Shown: in pieces, positions 41,649 through 50,774 of the stretch
How positions within the stretch are numbered: position 1 is the stretch's first letter
Layout: the number at the start of each line of letters is the position of its first letter
NCBI RefSeq assembly: GCF_002858765.1
Contig: NZ_PJRP01000003.1
Span: forward strand, 1 to 64,000
Length of the DNA: 64,000 bases
Source: Cupriavidus pauculus
GTDB taxonomy: Bacteria > Pseudomonadota > Gammaproteobacteria > Burkholderiales > Burkholderiaceae
Direction: 5' to 3'
The notes under the pieces: model-generated
What the model was told of the DNA's origin: nothing
What the model saw: only the letters and a program-made list of their open reading frames with translations
Database searches by the model: none
Made by a program: the position numbers and the translations under genes

Positions 41649-42980
41649 TCAGCGGTTGACGGCTTTGGCCGGCACCAGGAAGACCAGCAGCGCGCCGCAG
41701 ACGACCGTTGCCGAGATGAACATCAGGCCAGCAGTGGACTTGCCGGTCAGATCGTTGAGCCAGCCGACGATGGCCGGCGAGAAGAAGCCCGCCAGGTTGG
41801 CTACGCAGTTCACCGCGGCGATGCCGGCAGCCGCCGACATGCCGCCGAGCAGCGCGGTGGGGAGTGCCCAGAATTGGGACGACGACGCCATGATCCCCGC
41901 AGCGGCGACGCACAGGCACGCAATGGCGGCCGTGACACTGCCCAGCATCGGCAGCGTGGCAAAGCCCACGGCGGCCCCCAGCATCGGGATGGCAAGATGC
42001 AGGCGACGTTCGCGGCGGTGGTCAGCCGAGCGGCCGATCAACGGCAGCGCAACGATGGCACACAGGTACGGCACGGCGGTCAGGATGCCCACCCACAGCG
42101 GATCGGCCACGCCCGTCTTGCGGATGATGGTCGGCAACCAGAACGTCAGCCCATACTGGCCCAGTACCACGCAGAAGTAGATCGCGGCCATCAGCCACAG
42201 GCGCCGGTCGGCCATGAAGGCGCGGATCGACACATGCTGCACTTTCTGCGCGTTGTCGCCTTCCACGTTGCGCGCCAGGAGCGCCTTTTCCTGGTCGGTC
42301 AGCCACTTGGCGGCCTGGATGCCGTTATCCAGGTAGAACAGGATGGCGACGCCGAGCACCAGCGACGGCAGCGCCTCGATCAGGAACAGCCACTTCCAGC
42401 CAGCCAGGTCGTGCGCGCCGTGGAGCGCATGCATGATCCAGCCCGACAGCGGCCCACCGATAATCCCCGCAAGGGGGATCGCCATGAAGAACATCGACAG
42501 GGCCTTGGCGCGACGTTCCGACGGGAACCAGTACGTCAGGTACAGGATCACGCCGGGCGCGAAGCCGGCCTCGGCCACCCCGAGGAGGAAGCGCAGCACG
42601 TAGAACTGGGGGGGGGTATTGACGAAAGCGAAGCCCGCCGAGATGACTGCCCACGTCAGCATGATGCGCGCCAGCCAGTTGCGCGCGCCCACCTTGTGCA
42701 GGATCACGTTGCTCGGCACCTCGAAGATGAAGTAGCCCAGGAAGAAGATGCCGGCGCCCAGGCCGTAGATGGTCTCGCTGAACTGCAGGTCGTTGAGCAT
42801 CTGCAGCTTGGCAAAGCCCACGTTGACGCGATCCAGGTACGCGCCCAGATAGCACAGCATCAGGAACGGAATCAGGCGTCGCATGACCTTGCCATAGGTA
42901 CGCGACTCGAACGTGGCCGCATCGGCGCGCGGCATCACCACGTCGGCCGCGATGGCCGACGCTGCGTATTTCGTCTTCAT
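41649..42980 (-). CDS. MFS transporter (anion:cation symporter type)
   Basis: A 443-residue inner-membrane permease with twelve predicted helices. YLDRVNVGFAKLQM and the A-like motif after helix 2, plus GVAEAGFAPGVILYLTYWFP, are typical of the ACS / phthalate-permease family for organic acids and sugar acids. A run of nine C (minus strand) falls in the codons for NTPPQF (42608-42616), a potential slippage site; the frame is intact here. First or second gene of the split-transketolase operon. Confidence 0.92.
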   Translation of the reverse strand: MKTKYAASAIAADVVMPRADAATFESRTYGKVMRRLIPFLMLCYLGAYLDRVNVGFAKLQMLNDLQFSETIYGLGAGIFFLGYFIFEVPSNVILHKVGARNWLARIMLTWAVISAGFAFVNTPPQFYVLRFLLGVAEAGFAPGVILYLTYWFPSERRAKALSMFFMAIPLAGIIGGPLSGWIMHALHGAHDLAGWKWLFLIEALPSLVLGVAILFYLDNGIQAAKWLTDQEKALLARNVEGDNAQKVQHVSIRAFMADRRLWLMAAIYFCVVLGQYGLTFWLPTIIRKTGVADPLWVGILTAVPYLCAIVALPLIGRSADHRRERRLHLAIPMLGAAVGFATLPMLGSVTAAIACLCVAAAGIMASSSQFWALPTALLGGMSAAAGIAAVNCVANLAGFFSPAIVGWLNDLTGKSTAGLMFISATVVCGALLVFLVPAKAVNR

Positions 42981-43064
42981 GGAATGTCTCCTGCCGGTGC
43001 CCCGGGTGGTCCCGGGTGCGTTGACATGGTGGGTGTGGCCGCCCGTTGCGCAGGCCGCGGGACT

Positions 43065-43820
43065 TCAGTGGATCAGCATGCCGCCGTTCACGTCGAGCGT
43101 GACGCCCGTCAGGTACGCGGACAGGTCACTGATCAGGAACAGGCACGCGTTGGCGACGTCTGCGGCATCGCCCAGGCGGCCCAGCGGGATGCCCTTGATG
43201 ATGTCGGCGCGCATGTCGGGCGTCAGCTTGTCGCCGGTGATATCGGTCTGGATCAAACCAGGCGTCACCGAATTCACGCGGATGTGATCGCCGCCGAACT
43301 CGCGCGCCATCGCCTTGGCAAGGCCCAGCACACCGGCCTTGGCCGCACTGTAGTGCGGGCCTCCAAAGATGCCGCCACCGCGTTGCGCGGACACCGAAGA
43401 CATGCAGACGATGCTGCCCCGCTTCTGCTCCTTCATCTGCGGCAGCACGGCCTGCGACATGTACAGCGTGCCGCGCAGGTTGACGTCTACCACGGCATCG
43501 AAATTGGCCGCGCCAATATCGAGGGTCCGGATCGGCTGCGTAATGCCCGCGTTGTTGATCAGGCCATCGATACGGCCGTAGCGCAGCATCGTTGCATGGG
43601 CGGCGGCCTCGCACGACGCCTTGTCCGTCACATCGCAACGCAAGCCCAGATGGCCCTCGCCCAGATCGGCCGCAGCGGCTTCGGCCGCATTCAACTGGAG
43701 ATCGACGATTACGACCTTGGCGCCCTGCGCCGCCAGTGCCCGGGCCGTGGCCTTGCCAATACCGCGTGGCGAAGCGGCGCCCGTGACGATCACTACCTTG
43801 TTCTCGACCAGCATCTTCAT
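43065..43820 (-). CDS. Short-chain dehydrogenase/reductase
   Basis: A 251-residue classical SDR: TGAASPRGIGKATA cofactor loop, NNAGITQPI, catalytic Ser in MSSVSAQRG, HYSAAKAG for Tyr/Lys, and PGLIQTDITGDKL. The C-terminus YLTGVTLDVNGGMLIH is typical. Located 84 bp upstream of the MFS gene in the same direction, it probably oxidises or reduces the sugar or polyol handled by the split transketolase. Confidence 0.92.
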   Translation of the reverse strand: MKMLVENKVVIVTGAASPRGIGKATARALAAQGAKVVIVDLQLNAAEAAAADLGEGHLGLRCDVTDKASCEAAAHATMLRYGRIDGLINNAGITQPIRTLDIGAANFDAVVDVNLRGTLYMSQAVLPQMKEQKRGSIVCMSSVSAQRGGGIFGGPHYSAAKAGVLGLAKAMAREFGGDHIRVNSVTPGLIQTDITGDKLTPDMRADIIKGIPLGRLGDAADVANACLFLISDLSAYLTGVTLDVNGGMLIH

Positions 43821-43958
43821 GTCTCCTTCTGTTTCGACTTGATGATGGGTCCAGTTTTGTCGCAGGAGGAGCGCCGATCAATGCATTCGGGCTCATCTAT
43901 CGCTGAGAAATTTTCAGATGTCGCGGGCAGGCCTTCGGGGAAAACCCTTTGTCGACGC

Positions 43959-44861
43959 TCAGGCCGCCGGCCCTTCGAGCGGCCGGTTGACCTCGCGGTC
44001 GAGCCAGGTCAGGAAGCGGGCCACACGCGGCAGATCGGCGTTCTGTGCGGGATACGCGACGTGGTGGCTGGCCACTTCTACCGCGTACTGCGCCTCGAAC
44101 ACCGGCACCAGCGTGCCCTTGCTCAGCATCACCGATGCCAGCAACGAGCTTTCCAGCGCGACGCCGATGCCGAGCGCGGCGGTTTCGAGCGACATGTACG
44201 AGCGGTCGAACGAGAAATCGAACAACTTCTGCGCTGCCGGCACGCCAAAGCGCGCGAACCACTGCTGCCAGCGCACCAGTGGGGTTTCGGAATAGATGAG
44301 CCGACGGTCGATCAGATCGGCGGGGTCGCGCACGGGGTGCTTGCGCAGGTAGTCGGGCGACGCCATCGGCAGGATGCGTTCGTGCCGAAGCGTCTTGACT
44401 TCGAGGTTGCGCCAGTGCGCATGACCGTGCCGGACATCGACGTCATAGAAGCCGGCCGTGAAGGACACGTCCTCGTACGAACAGGACAGGTTCAGCTGGA
44501 TGTCGCCGTTATCCGCCTGAAACGACGCCAGCCTGGGCAGCAGCCACATCAGCCCGAAACTGGGACTGGTATGGACTCTCAGGATATCGACGGCCGTCGG
44601 GCTCGACGCGCGTTCGGTTGCCCGGTTCAGTTCGGCCAGCGCACCCGTGACATCGCGCAGGTATTGCTCGCCGACGGGCGTCAGGACCAACCCCCGACCC
44701 TGTCTGAAGAACAGCGCCTGCCCAACGGCTTCCTCAAGGTTGGCAAGCTGGTGGCTGACCGCCGAGGCTGTCAGCCCCAGTTCTTCGGCGGCCTTGTTGA
44801 CGCTCTTGTTCCTGGCGACGCTTTCAAAGGCAACGATGGCCTTGACGGGTGGAATGCGCAT
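43959..44861 (-). CDS. LysR-family regulator (GcvA-like)
   Basis: A 300-residue regulator, N-terminal MRIPPVKAIVAFESVARNKS and HTH helix ELGLTASAVSHQLANLE, followed by a substrate-binding domain with the GcvA-type SPSFGLMWLLPRLASFQ start. Start chosen by homology at 44861. Lies upstream of the SDR-MFS-transketolase genes on the same strand and could regulate them. Confidence 0.87.
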   Translation of the reverse strand: MRIPPVKAIVAFESVARNKSVNKAAEELGLTASAVSHQLANLEEAVGQALFFRQGRGLVLTPVGEQYLRDVTGALAELNRATERASSPTAVDILRVHTSPSFGLMWLLPRLASFQADNGDIQLNLSCSYEDVSFTAGFYDVDVRHGHAHWRNLEVKTLRHERILPMASPDYLRKHPVRDPADLIDRRLIYSETPLVRWQQWFARFGVPAAQKLFDFSFDRSYMSLETAALGIGVALESSLLASVMLSKGTLVPVFEAQYAVEVASHHVAYPAQNADLPRVARFLTWLDREVNRPLEGPAA

Positions 44862-44896
44862 GACGGTCGGATGAAGTTGGAACGCAACGGCCACAA

Positions 44897-45829
44897 TTAT
44901 CGCTGCTTCTGCCTGCCGCTCCGGGCACCCTGCCGCTGCGCCTCGGCGTGCTCGCGGATCGTGTCGACCAGCGCGCGCAGGCCGGCTGGCGCATGACGGC
45001 GGCTGGGGTAGTACAGACATAACCCGTCGAGCGGCGGTGTCCAGTCTTCCAGCACGCGCACGAGCGTGCCGGCGGCCAGGTCGGCGCCGACCGTCCATTC
45101 GGTCAGGTAGGCCAGCCCCACGCCGGCGCGCGCCGCCGCCAGCATCAGGCTGCTATCGTCCAGCGTCAGGCCGCCCTGGCCGTCGAAGCGCACCGCTTCG
45201 CCATGGCGCTCGAACTCCCACTGGTAGATCGTGCCGCTCGGCATGCGGCTGCGGATGCACCGATGCGACTTCAGGTCGGCCGGCGTGCGCGGCTTGCGAT
45301 GGTTGGCGAAGTACGCGGGGCTGGCCACCACGGCAAAGCGCTGGCGGTCGCCGAACGGCACGGCCACCATGTCCTGCGGCACGGTATCGATCAGGCGAAC
45401 GCCGGCGTCGAAGCCCTCCACCACGATGTCGATCAGCTTGCCTTCGGTCACGATGTCGAGCTTCATCTCGGGATAGCGCGCCAGGAACGCCACGAACACC
45501 GCCATCACCTGGTGCGCCGCGCCCACCGACGTGTTGATGCGCAACGTGCCCGACGGCGTATCGCCATAGCTGCCCGCGCGGTCCATCGCCTCGCGGATGG
45601 TGGACAAGGCCGGCCCCACGGTGGCCACGAACTGCGCCCCGGCCTCGGACAGCGACACGCTGCGCGTCGTCCGGTTGAACAGCCGCACGCCGATACGGGC
45701 CTCCAGCCCCGCCACGGCATGGCTCAGTGCCGACGTCGACACCCCCATCTCGCTGGCCGCCGGCCGGAAGCCGCGATGACGCGCAACCGCCAGCACGGCT
45801 TCAAGTTCACCCAGCCCGGAAGTCTTCAT
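44897..45829 (-). CDS. LysR-family transcriptional regulator
   Basis: A 310-residue regulator: HTH (about residues 5-63, [20 protein letters not shown]) and LysR substrate domain ([33 protein letters not shown]), ending in a basic tail. Divergent from the aldehyde dehydrogenase gene with a dyad close to its start. Confidence 0.9.
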   Translation of the reverse strand: MKTSGLGELEAVLAVARHRGFRPAASEMGVSTSALSHAVAGLEARIGVRLFNRTTRSVSLSEAGAQFVATVGPALSTIREAMDRAGSYGDTPSGTLRINTSVGAAHQVMAVFVAFLARYPEMKLDIVTEGKLIDIVVEGFDAGVRLIDTVPQDMVAVPFGDRQRFAVVASPAYFANHRKPRTPADLKSHRCIRSRMPSGTIYQWEFERHGEAVRFDGQGGLTLDDSSLMLAAARAGVGLAYLTEWTVGADLAAGTLVRVLEDWTPPLDGLCLYYPSRRHAPAGLRALVDTIREHAEAQRQGARSGRQKQR

Positions 45830-45840
45830 TGTTCGATTCT

Positions 45841-45858
45841 GTTTAACGATTCATAAAC
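45841..45858. promoter_or_regulatory. GTTTA-N8-TAAAC dyad, candidate LysR box
   Basis: Perfect 5-bp arms GTTTA/TAAAC, of the T-N11-A kind, 11 bp upstream of the lysR start and in the divergent region with the aldehyde dehydrogenase gene. An AACGATT direct repeat overlaps it. Confidence 0.4.
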
Positions 45859-45929
45859 GATTGTATGGCTAGTCAACGCAATGCGTGGCCTCTATCTTGA
45901 TGGCAACGCCAACCGTTTCTTCATACACC

Positions 45930-47354
45930 ATGTACCGAATCGACCAGATCTACATTGACGGCGCCTTTGTCACGCCGCACGGCGACGAACCGTTCGCCTT
46001 GTTCAACCCGGCCACCGAGGCGGTCATCGGCCACGTGCGGCTGGCCGACGAGGTGGACGCCGCCCACGCCGTGGCCGCCGCCAAACGCGCCTTTACCACG
46101 TTCTCGCGCACCGCTCCGCGCGAGCGCATCGACATGCTGCTGCGCATGCACGCCGCCGTGCTGGCACGCGAAGACGACCTGCTCGATGCCATCGTCGAGG
46201 AATATGGCGCGCCGGCGTCGCGCGCCCGCTGGATGGCCCGGCACGCCAGCGAGGTGCTGCGCGATGCCGCCGGCGTGCTGGAAAACTATGCGTTCACGCG
46301 GCGCATGGGCACGGCCGAGGTGGTCATGCAACCGATTGGCGTGGCCGGGCTGATCACGCCCTGGAACAACGATGCCGGCTTTATCACCGGCAAGCTGGCG
46401 GCGGCGCTGGCGGCAGGCTGCACCGCCGTGGTCAAGCCCAGCGAGATGAGCGCGCTGCAGACCCGCGTGGTGACCGAGGCGCTGCATGCGGCCGGACTGC
46501 CGCCGGGCGTCTTCAATATCGTCACCGGTCGTGGCGATACGGTCGGCGCGGCCATCAGCACCCATCCCGATGTGACCAAGCTGTCGTTCACGGGATCGAC
46601 GGCCGTGGGCAAGCACATCCTGCGCACGGCGGCCGAATCGCTCAAGCGCACCACGCTGGAACTGGGCGGGAAGTCGCCGGTGATCGTGCTTGACGATGCC
46701 GACTTCGACAAGGCCGTGCCGCTAACCCTGCAAGCCGGCTTCATGAACAGCGGGCAGGCCTGCATTGCGGGCACGCGCATCCTGGTGCCGCAGGCCAGGC
46801 TGGCCGAGTTCGAGGCGCGCATGGTTGCGGCCATGGCGGACGTCCGCGCAGGCGACCCGCGCGATGCGGCCACGACCATCGGCCCGATGGTCAGCCAGAA
46901 GCAGTGGGATCGCGTGCAGCGCTACATCGGCATCGGCATCGACGAAGGCGCCCGCGTGCTGGCCGGCGGCCCGGGCCGGCCCGATGGCGTCCAGGCAGGC
47001 TGGTTAGTCCGACCGACCGTGTTCAGCGATGTGACCGGCGACATGACGATTGCCCGCGAGGAAATCTTCGGGCCGGTGCTGTCGATCCTGACGTATCGCG
47101 ATACCGAAGAAGCCATCGCGATCGCAAACGACACCCCGTATGGCCTGCAGGCTTACGTGCTGTCGAGCAACGTGGCGCGGGCGCGCGAGGTGGCCTCGCG
47201 CATCGAAGCCGGACGCGTGCTGGTGAACACCGTCACGCACGATCCCGCTGCGCCGTTCGGGGGGTTCAAGCAGTCGGGTATCGGCCGCGAGTACGGTACC
47301 TTCGGGCTCGAAGCGTTCCTGGAGCCGAAGGCCGTGCTGGGTGTGGCGGCCTGA
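45930..47354 (+). CDS. NAD(P)-dependent aldehyde dehydrogenase
   Basis: A 474-residue ALDH-superfamily enzyme oxidising an aldehyde to its acid. Landmarks: PWNNDAGFITGKLAAALAAG, KPSEMSALQT, FTGSTAVGKHI, LELGGKSP (general base Glu), NSGQACIAGTR (catalytic Cys), and EEIFGPVLSI. I start at MYRIDQ (45930) by family length; ATG 45900 and GTG 45885 are in frame and none has a clear ribosome-binding site. Divergently transcribed from the LysR gene. Confidence 0.9.
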   Translation: MYRIDQIYIDGAFVTPHGDEPFALFNPATEAVIGHVRLADEVDAAHAVAAAKRAFTTFSRTAPRERIDMLLRMHAAVLAREDDLLDAIVEEYGAPASRARWMARHASEVLRDAAGVLENYAFTRRMGTAEVVMQPIGVAGLITPWNNDAGFITGKLAAALAAGCTAVVKPSEMSALQTRVVTEALHAAGLPPGVFNIVTGRGDTVGAAISTHPDVTKLSFTGSTAVGKHILRTAAESLKRTTLELGGKSPVIVLDDADFDKAVPLTLQAGFMNSGQACIAGTRILVPQARLAEFEARMVAAMADVRAGDPRDAATTIGPMVSQKQWDRVQRYIGIGIDEGARVLAGGPGRPDGVQAGWLVRPTVFSDVTGDMTIAREEIFGPVLSILTYRDTEEAIAIANDTPYGLQAYVLSSNVARAREVASRIEAGRVLVNTVTHDPAAPFGGFKQSGIGREYGTFGLEAFLEPKAVLGVAA

Positions 47355-47365
47355 CGAAGGCCGCG

Positions 47366-47441
47366 TTGTTGCCCGGTTGTTGCCCGGTTGTTGCCCGGTT
47401 GTTGCCCGGTTGTTGCCCGGTTGTTGCCCGGTTGTGCCCGG
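47366..47441. repeat. 11-bp tandem repeat (TTGTTGCCCGG)n
   Basis: Six perfect copies of ttgttgcccgg and a seventh shortened copy (ttgtgcccgg) between the convergent aldehyde dehydrogenase and methyltransferase genes. Not protein coding. On the minus strand it reads CCGGGCAACAA. Copy number may vary between isolates. Confidence 0.95.
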
Positions 47442-47469
47442 GCGAACCTGGGCACCGCCGGGCACCGCG

Positions 47470-48468
47470 CTAGTTGCCGGCTGCCTGGTCAGGCGCCCGG
47501 GCCACGCAGAACAGGCTCATCGCCGCCTGCGGTGTGCCCGGCCGGATGCCCGACAGCCGTTGCGCCATGCGCATCTTCAATGGCGACGGGCCGATTTGCC
47601 CCTCGAACACTTCGGCCCCCACGAAGTGATTGTGCGGGAGCACCCTCACATGCCATCCGCGTGGCTCCAGCACGCCGCGCAGCAGGGCCTCGGTCACGCC
47701 ATCGCCGGGGCGGTGATGCAGTTCCGTGGCCAGCGCCCAGTACTGTTCGTTGTCGGCGGCGGCATGGCCCCCACGCTTGAGCCAGCGGTAGATCGGTACA
47801 CGCAGCCGCCACATCAGCATGGCCAGCCCCCGGAAATTCCAGGCGGTGAACTGGGGATCATGGTCGGTGATCAGCACGCCGCCCGGTTTGACCAGTCGCG
47901 CCGCTTCGGCCAGCACGGCGGCCATGTCGTCGCAATGGTGCAGCGATCCATTGATGGCCACGATGTCGGCGATGCCCGTCGCCAGCGGCATGTCGTGTGC
48001 ATCGGCTTGCAGCGGCACATAGCCAACCACCGCCGCCCGCTGCAGGCTGCCTTCCGCGACATCCACGCCGATGGCCACCTGCGGCGTGCCGCCCAGCGTG
48101 GCCAGCACGTTGCCGGGACCGCAACCTACGTCCACCAGCACCTTGCCGTCGAGCGGTCCCGTCACGGCAAGCCAGCGCTCGCGCCATTGCGCATAGCGAT
48201 GGACGTTGGCCAGCCAGTCGTCCATCCATTTGGGTTGACTGAAGTAGTGCGCATTGGCACGCATGCCGCGCGTATAGCGGATGGTCGCCCTCGGAAACCA
48301 ACCGGGCTGCACGACGGCGCCCGCCCTGAGATAGGGCTGCAGACGCTGCAGGTAGTCGTCCCGCAACCCGTCGTGTTCTTCATGACGCGGCAGTGGCGGC
48401 GCCACCGGCATATCGTCAGCCGTCACAGGCGCCGGCCAGCCACCTTCAAGCGTTTCGGACTGCTCCAT
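47470..48468 (-). CDS. Class I SAM-dependent methyltransferase
   Basis: A 332-residue protein with motif I VLVDVGCGPGNVLATLGG (about residues 110-127), a following VDVAEGS and motif II/III region ADIVAINGSLHHCDDM and LVKPGGVLITDHDP, placing it in the Methyltransf_11/25 group. GGGGGTGAT precedes the ATG at 48468. Roughly 90 N-terminal residues and the C-terminal segment are not recognised. Substrate unknown. The 215 bp upstream hold no feature I can name. Confidence 0.87.
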   Translation of the reverse strand: MEQSETLEGGWPAPVTADDMPVAPPLPRHEEHDGLRDDYLQRLQPYLRAGAVVQPGWFPRATIRYTRGMRANAHYFSQPKWMDDWLANVHRYAQWRERWLAVTGPLDGKVLVDVGCGPGNVLATLGGTPQVAIGVDVAEGSLQRAAVVGYVPLQADAHDMPLATGIADIVAINGSLHHCDDMAAVLAEAARLVKPGGVLITDHDPQFTAWNFRGLAMLMWRLRVPIYRWLKRGGHAAADNEQYWALATELHHRPGDGVTEALLRGVLEPRGWHVRVLPHNHFVGAEVFEGQIGPSPLKMRMAQRLSGIRPGTPQAAMSLFCVARAPDQAAGN

Positions 48469-48683
48469 ATCACCCCCGACAAAGTGAAAGAAAAGCCATC
48501 CCCAGCCTCGCGCCGCAGCGCGACCATGGCAAGACATCCAAAAGTGAGCTATCAGGTAGCACGTGCCTGTGGCACGGCCTGTTGAAGTATTTCGGAAAAG
48601 TTAAGCAGTCTTATCGCACCGCAGCAGTGTCCGAAAAGCTGTCATTGGTACACATTTGGTGTGGTAGCACACATAACGCGGGA

Positions 48684-49748
48684 TTAACGGCGGAACCAGA
48701 GAAGTGACAGCGCACAAGCAGCCACGAGCAGCAGACCTGCGACCGCCGCGAACAGCGCGCCGACCTCGGTCTCCCTGCGCTCCAGCGCAAAGCGCGCGCT
48801 GAGCTGGCGGTACACGCGGGTCAGGTCGGCCGCCGAGCCTGCCTGGAAGTACTCCCCGCCGGTGATATTGGCCACGGCGCGCAGGGCGGGCTCGTCGAGC
48901 TGCATGAAGTAGGACAGCACCGGCTCGCCGGCCACGCCGCCCTGCGCCGAGCCAAAGCCCACGGTATAGACGCGCACGCCGCGCTGGGCCGCCATGCGTG
49001 CGGCATCGAGCGGATCGGGGCCAGTGGTACGGCGACCATCGCTGAGCAGGATGACCGCGCCGTGCCGGTACGAACCCGGCTGCACCGGCGGCCGCTCCTT
49101 GGCGCGCTTGCGGGCGGCATCCGCGGCGGCGGCTTCGTCAAGTGACGTGGCCGGCCTGCCAAGCAGCGGCGCGCCGTCGTTGAACAGTACGGCTTCGAGG
49201 TCGATGCCATCATCGGGAAACAGGACGGCCAGGGCCTGTATCAGGCCGCTGCCGGTGGCCGTGCCGCGCTGCAGCTGGAAGCGGTCGAGCGCATCGAGCA
49301 TGTCCTGGCGGTTATCGGTTGGCGACAGCACTTCGGCGGCGGTGGCCGCAAACGAGACGATGCCCAGCCGCACGCTCGACGGCAGGCCCACCACCAGGTC
49401 ACGCGCGGCCTGCTGGGCGGCGGCGATGCGCGTCGGCGCGACGTCGGTGGCCTCCATGCTGCGCGACACGTCCATCGCCAGCACCAGCGTGATCGTGTCC
49501 GAAGGCAGCGTGATGGTGGCGCTGGGCCGCGCGCAGGCCAGCAAGGCGGCACCCAGTGCAAGCAGGAACAGTACAGGGGGAATGTGGCGCCGCAGGCGTT
49601 GGCCGGGCCCCAGCGCGGCGCGCGGCAATGCAAGGCTGGCATAAAGCAGGGCTGCCTTCTTGCGCCGTGCAATCAGATACACGTAGGCAGCTGCCAGCAG
49701 CGGGAGCAAAAGCAGCAGCCAGAGCATTTGCGGCCAGAGAAACTGCAT
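48684..49748 (-). CDS. VWA-domain membrane protein (BatA-like)
   Basis: A 354-residue inner-membrane protein with two N-terminal helices (residues about 7-25 and 55-72), a von Willebrand A domain with MIDAS motif AMDVSRSME (DxSxS) and later Thr/Asp sites, and a C-terminal helix ending in LLWFRR. It belongs with the MoxR/DUF58/VWA cluster but is transcribed divergently from it. Such systems act with MoxR ATPases in envelope protein assembly or stress. Confidence 0.88.
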   Translation of the reverse strand: MQFLWPQMLWLLLLLPLLAAAYVYLIARRKKAALLYASLALPRAALGPGQRLRRHIPPVLFLLALGAALLACARPSATITLPSDTITLVLAMDVSRSMEATDVAPTRIAAAQQAARDLVVGLPSSVRLGIVSFAATAAEVLSPTDNRQDMLDALDRFQLQRGTATGSGLIQALAVLFPDDGIDLEAVLFNDGAPLLGRPATSLDEAAAADAARKRAKERPPVQPGSYRHGAVILLSDGRRTTGPDPLDAARMAAQRGVRVYTVGFGSAQGGVAGEPVLSYFMQLDEPALRAVANITGGEYFQAGSAADLTRVYRQLSARFALERRETEVGALFAAVAGLLLVAACALSLLWFRR

Positions 49749-49820
49749 GCCCTGCTCCTTGGCGCGTGGGTAAGAGGATGGTACTGTATTTTTTAAGGCG
49801 CGACGGAACCGGGGGCTGCG

Positions 49821-50762
49821 ATGAAACGGGTGACGATCTACGGGTTGGTTTCGGTGGCCGTCGTCCTGGTATTCGCCGCGGGCGCAGGGCTCTCGTGGCT
49901 GTCACAGCCGCCCCCTCGCAAGCTCACCCAGGCCGACATCGACGCCGCCGTCCTCCACACGCTGCAAACCAAGACGCTGCCGTCCCAGTCAGCCCGGGCG
50001 GCCGAGGCCATCCGCGAATCGGTGGTGGAAATTCGCAGCTTCGCGCCGGAAAAGGCACCCGAGCCCCCGCCCGCCGCCAAGGCCAAGCGCGATCCCCCCG
50101 ACGCCAGATCGAAATCCGCACAGAAGGCCGCGCCGAAGTCCGCCCCCAACGCCAGCCCGCCGCGCGATGAAGCCGCCGCCACCGATCCGCCCCGGCGCAG
50201 CGAACAACCCGAAGCCAGGTCGGAAGCCCGCCACATCGGCTCCGGCGTGGTCGTGACCGAAACCGGCACCATCATCACGAACTACCACGTGGTGGCCGAC
50301 GCCAGCCGCCTGGAGGTCACCTTCCACAATGGCCAGACATCGGAAGCGTCGGTGCTGCAGGCGATGCCCGAGAAAGACCTGGCCATCGTGCAGGCGAAAT
50401 CGATTCCCGACGACCTGCCGGCTGCCACGCTCGGTTCCAGCCAGAACCTGGCGCCCGGCATGGAGGTGGTGGCGGTGGGCTTTCCGTTCGGCATCGGCCC
50501 GTCGGTGTCCGCCGGCGTGATCTCCGGGCTCGACCGGCAGTTCGTGTCGCCGGACCGCAAGCAGAAGCTCGACAAGCTCATCCAGTTCGATGCGGCGGCC
50601 AATCCCGGCAACTCGGGCGGCCCGCTGGTGAACATGAACGGCGAGGTGGTGGGCATCGTCACCGCCATCCTCAACCCCAACCCGAGCGGCACCTTTCTCG
50701 GTATCGGCTTTGCCATCACGATAGAAAGTGCCGGCATGGCCCTTGGATCATCTCCCTTCTAG
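49821..50762 (+). CDS. HtrA-like serine protease without a PDZ domain
   Basis: A 313-residue membrane-anchored trypsin-like protease: one N-terminal helix (about 6-25), a long Pro/Ala/Lys-rich linker (about 75-135), then an S1C protease domain with triad His156 (TNYHVVAD), Asp186 (EKDLAIV) and Ser265 (NPGNSGGPLV). It stops shortly after the domain (GIGFAITIES), so there is no PDZ. First gene of the unit with moxR, 12 bp upstream. Probably acts in the periplasm on envelope proteins. Confidence 0.9.
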   Translation: MKRVTIYGLVSVAVVLVFAAGAGLSWLSQPPPRKLTQADIDAAVLHTLQTKTLPSQSARAAEAIRESVVEIRSFAPEKAPEPPPAAKAKRDPPDARSKSAQKAAPKSAPNASPPRDEAAATDPPRRSEQPEARSEARHIGSGVVVTETGTIITNYHVVADASRLEVTFHNGQTSEASVLQAMPEKDLAIVQAKSIPDDLPAATLGSSQNLAPGMEVVAVGFPFGIGPSVSAGVISGLDRQFVSPDRKQKLDKLIQFDAAANPGNSGGPLVNMNGEVVGIVTAILNPNPSGTFLGIGFAITIESAGMALGSSPF

Positions 50763-50774
50763 ACGCGGAGGCCC

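Noticed and set aside
47366-47441. CRISPR-like array
   Set aside because: Direct 11-bp repeats with no spacers and no cas genes; likewise the 9-bp repeat at 174-243.
48393-48707. 104-residue plus-strand ORF upstream of the methyltransferase
   Set aside because: Half of it is antisense to the methyltransferase gene, with no domain features and a low-complexity start.
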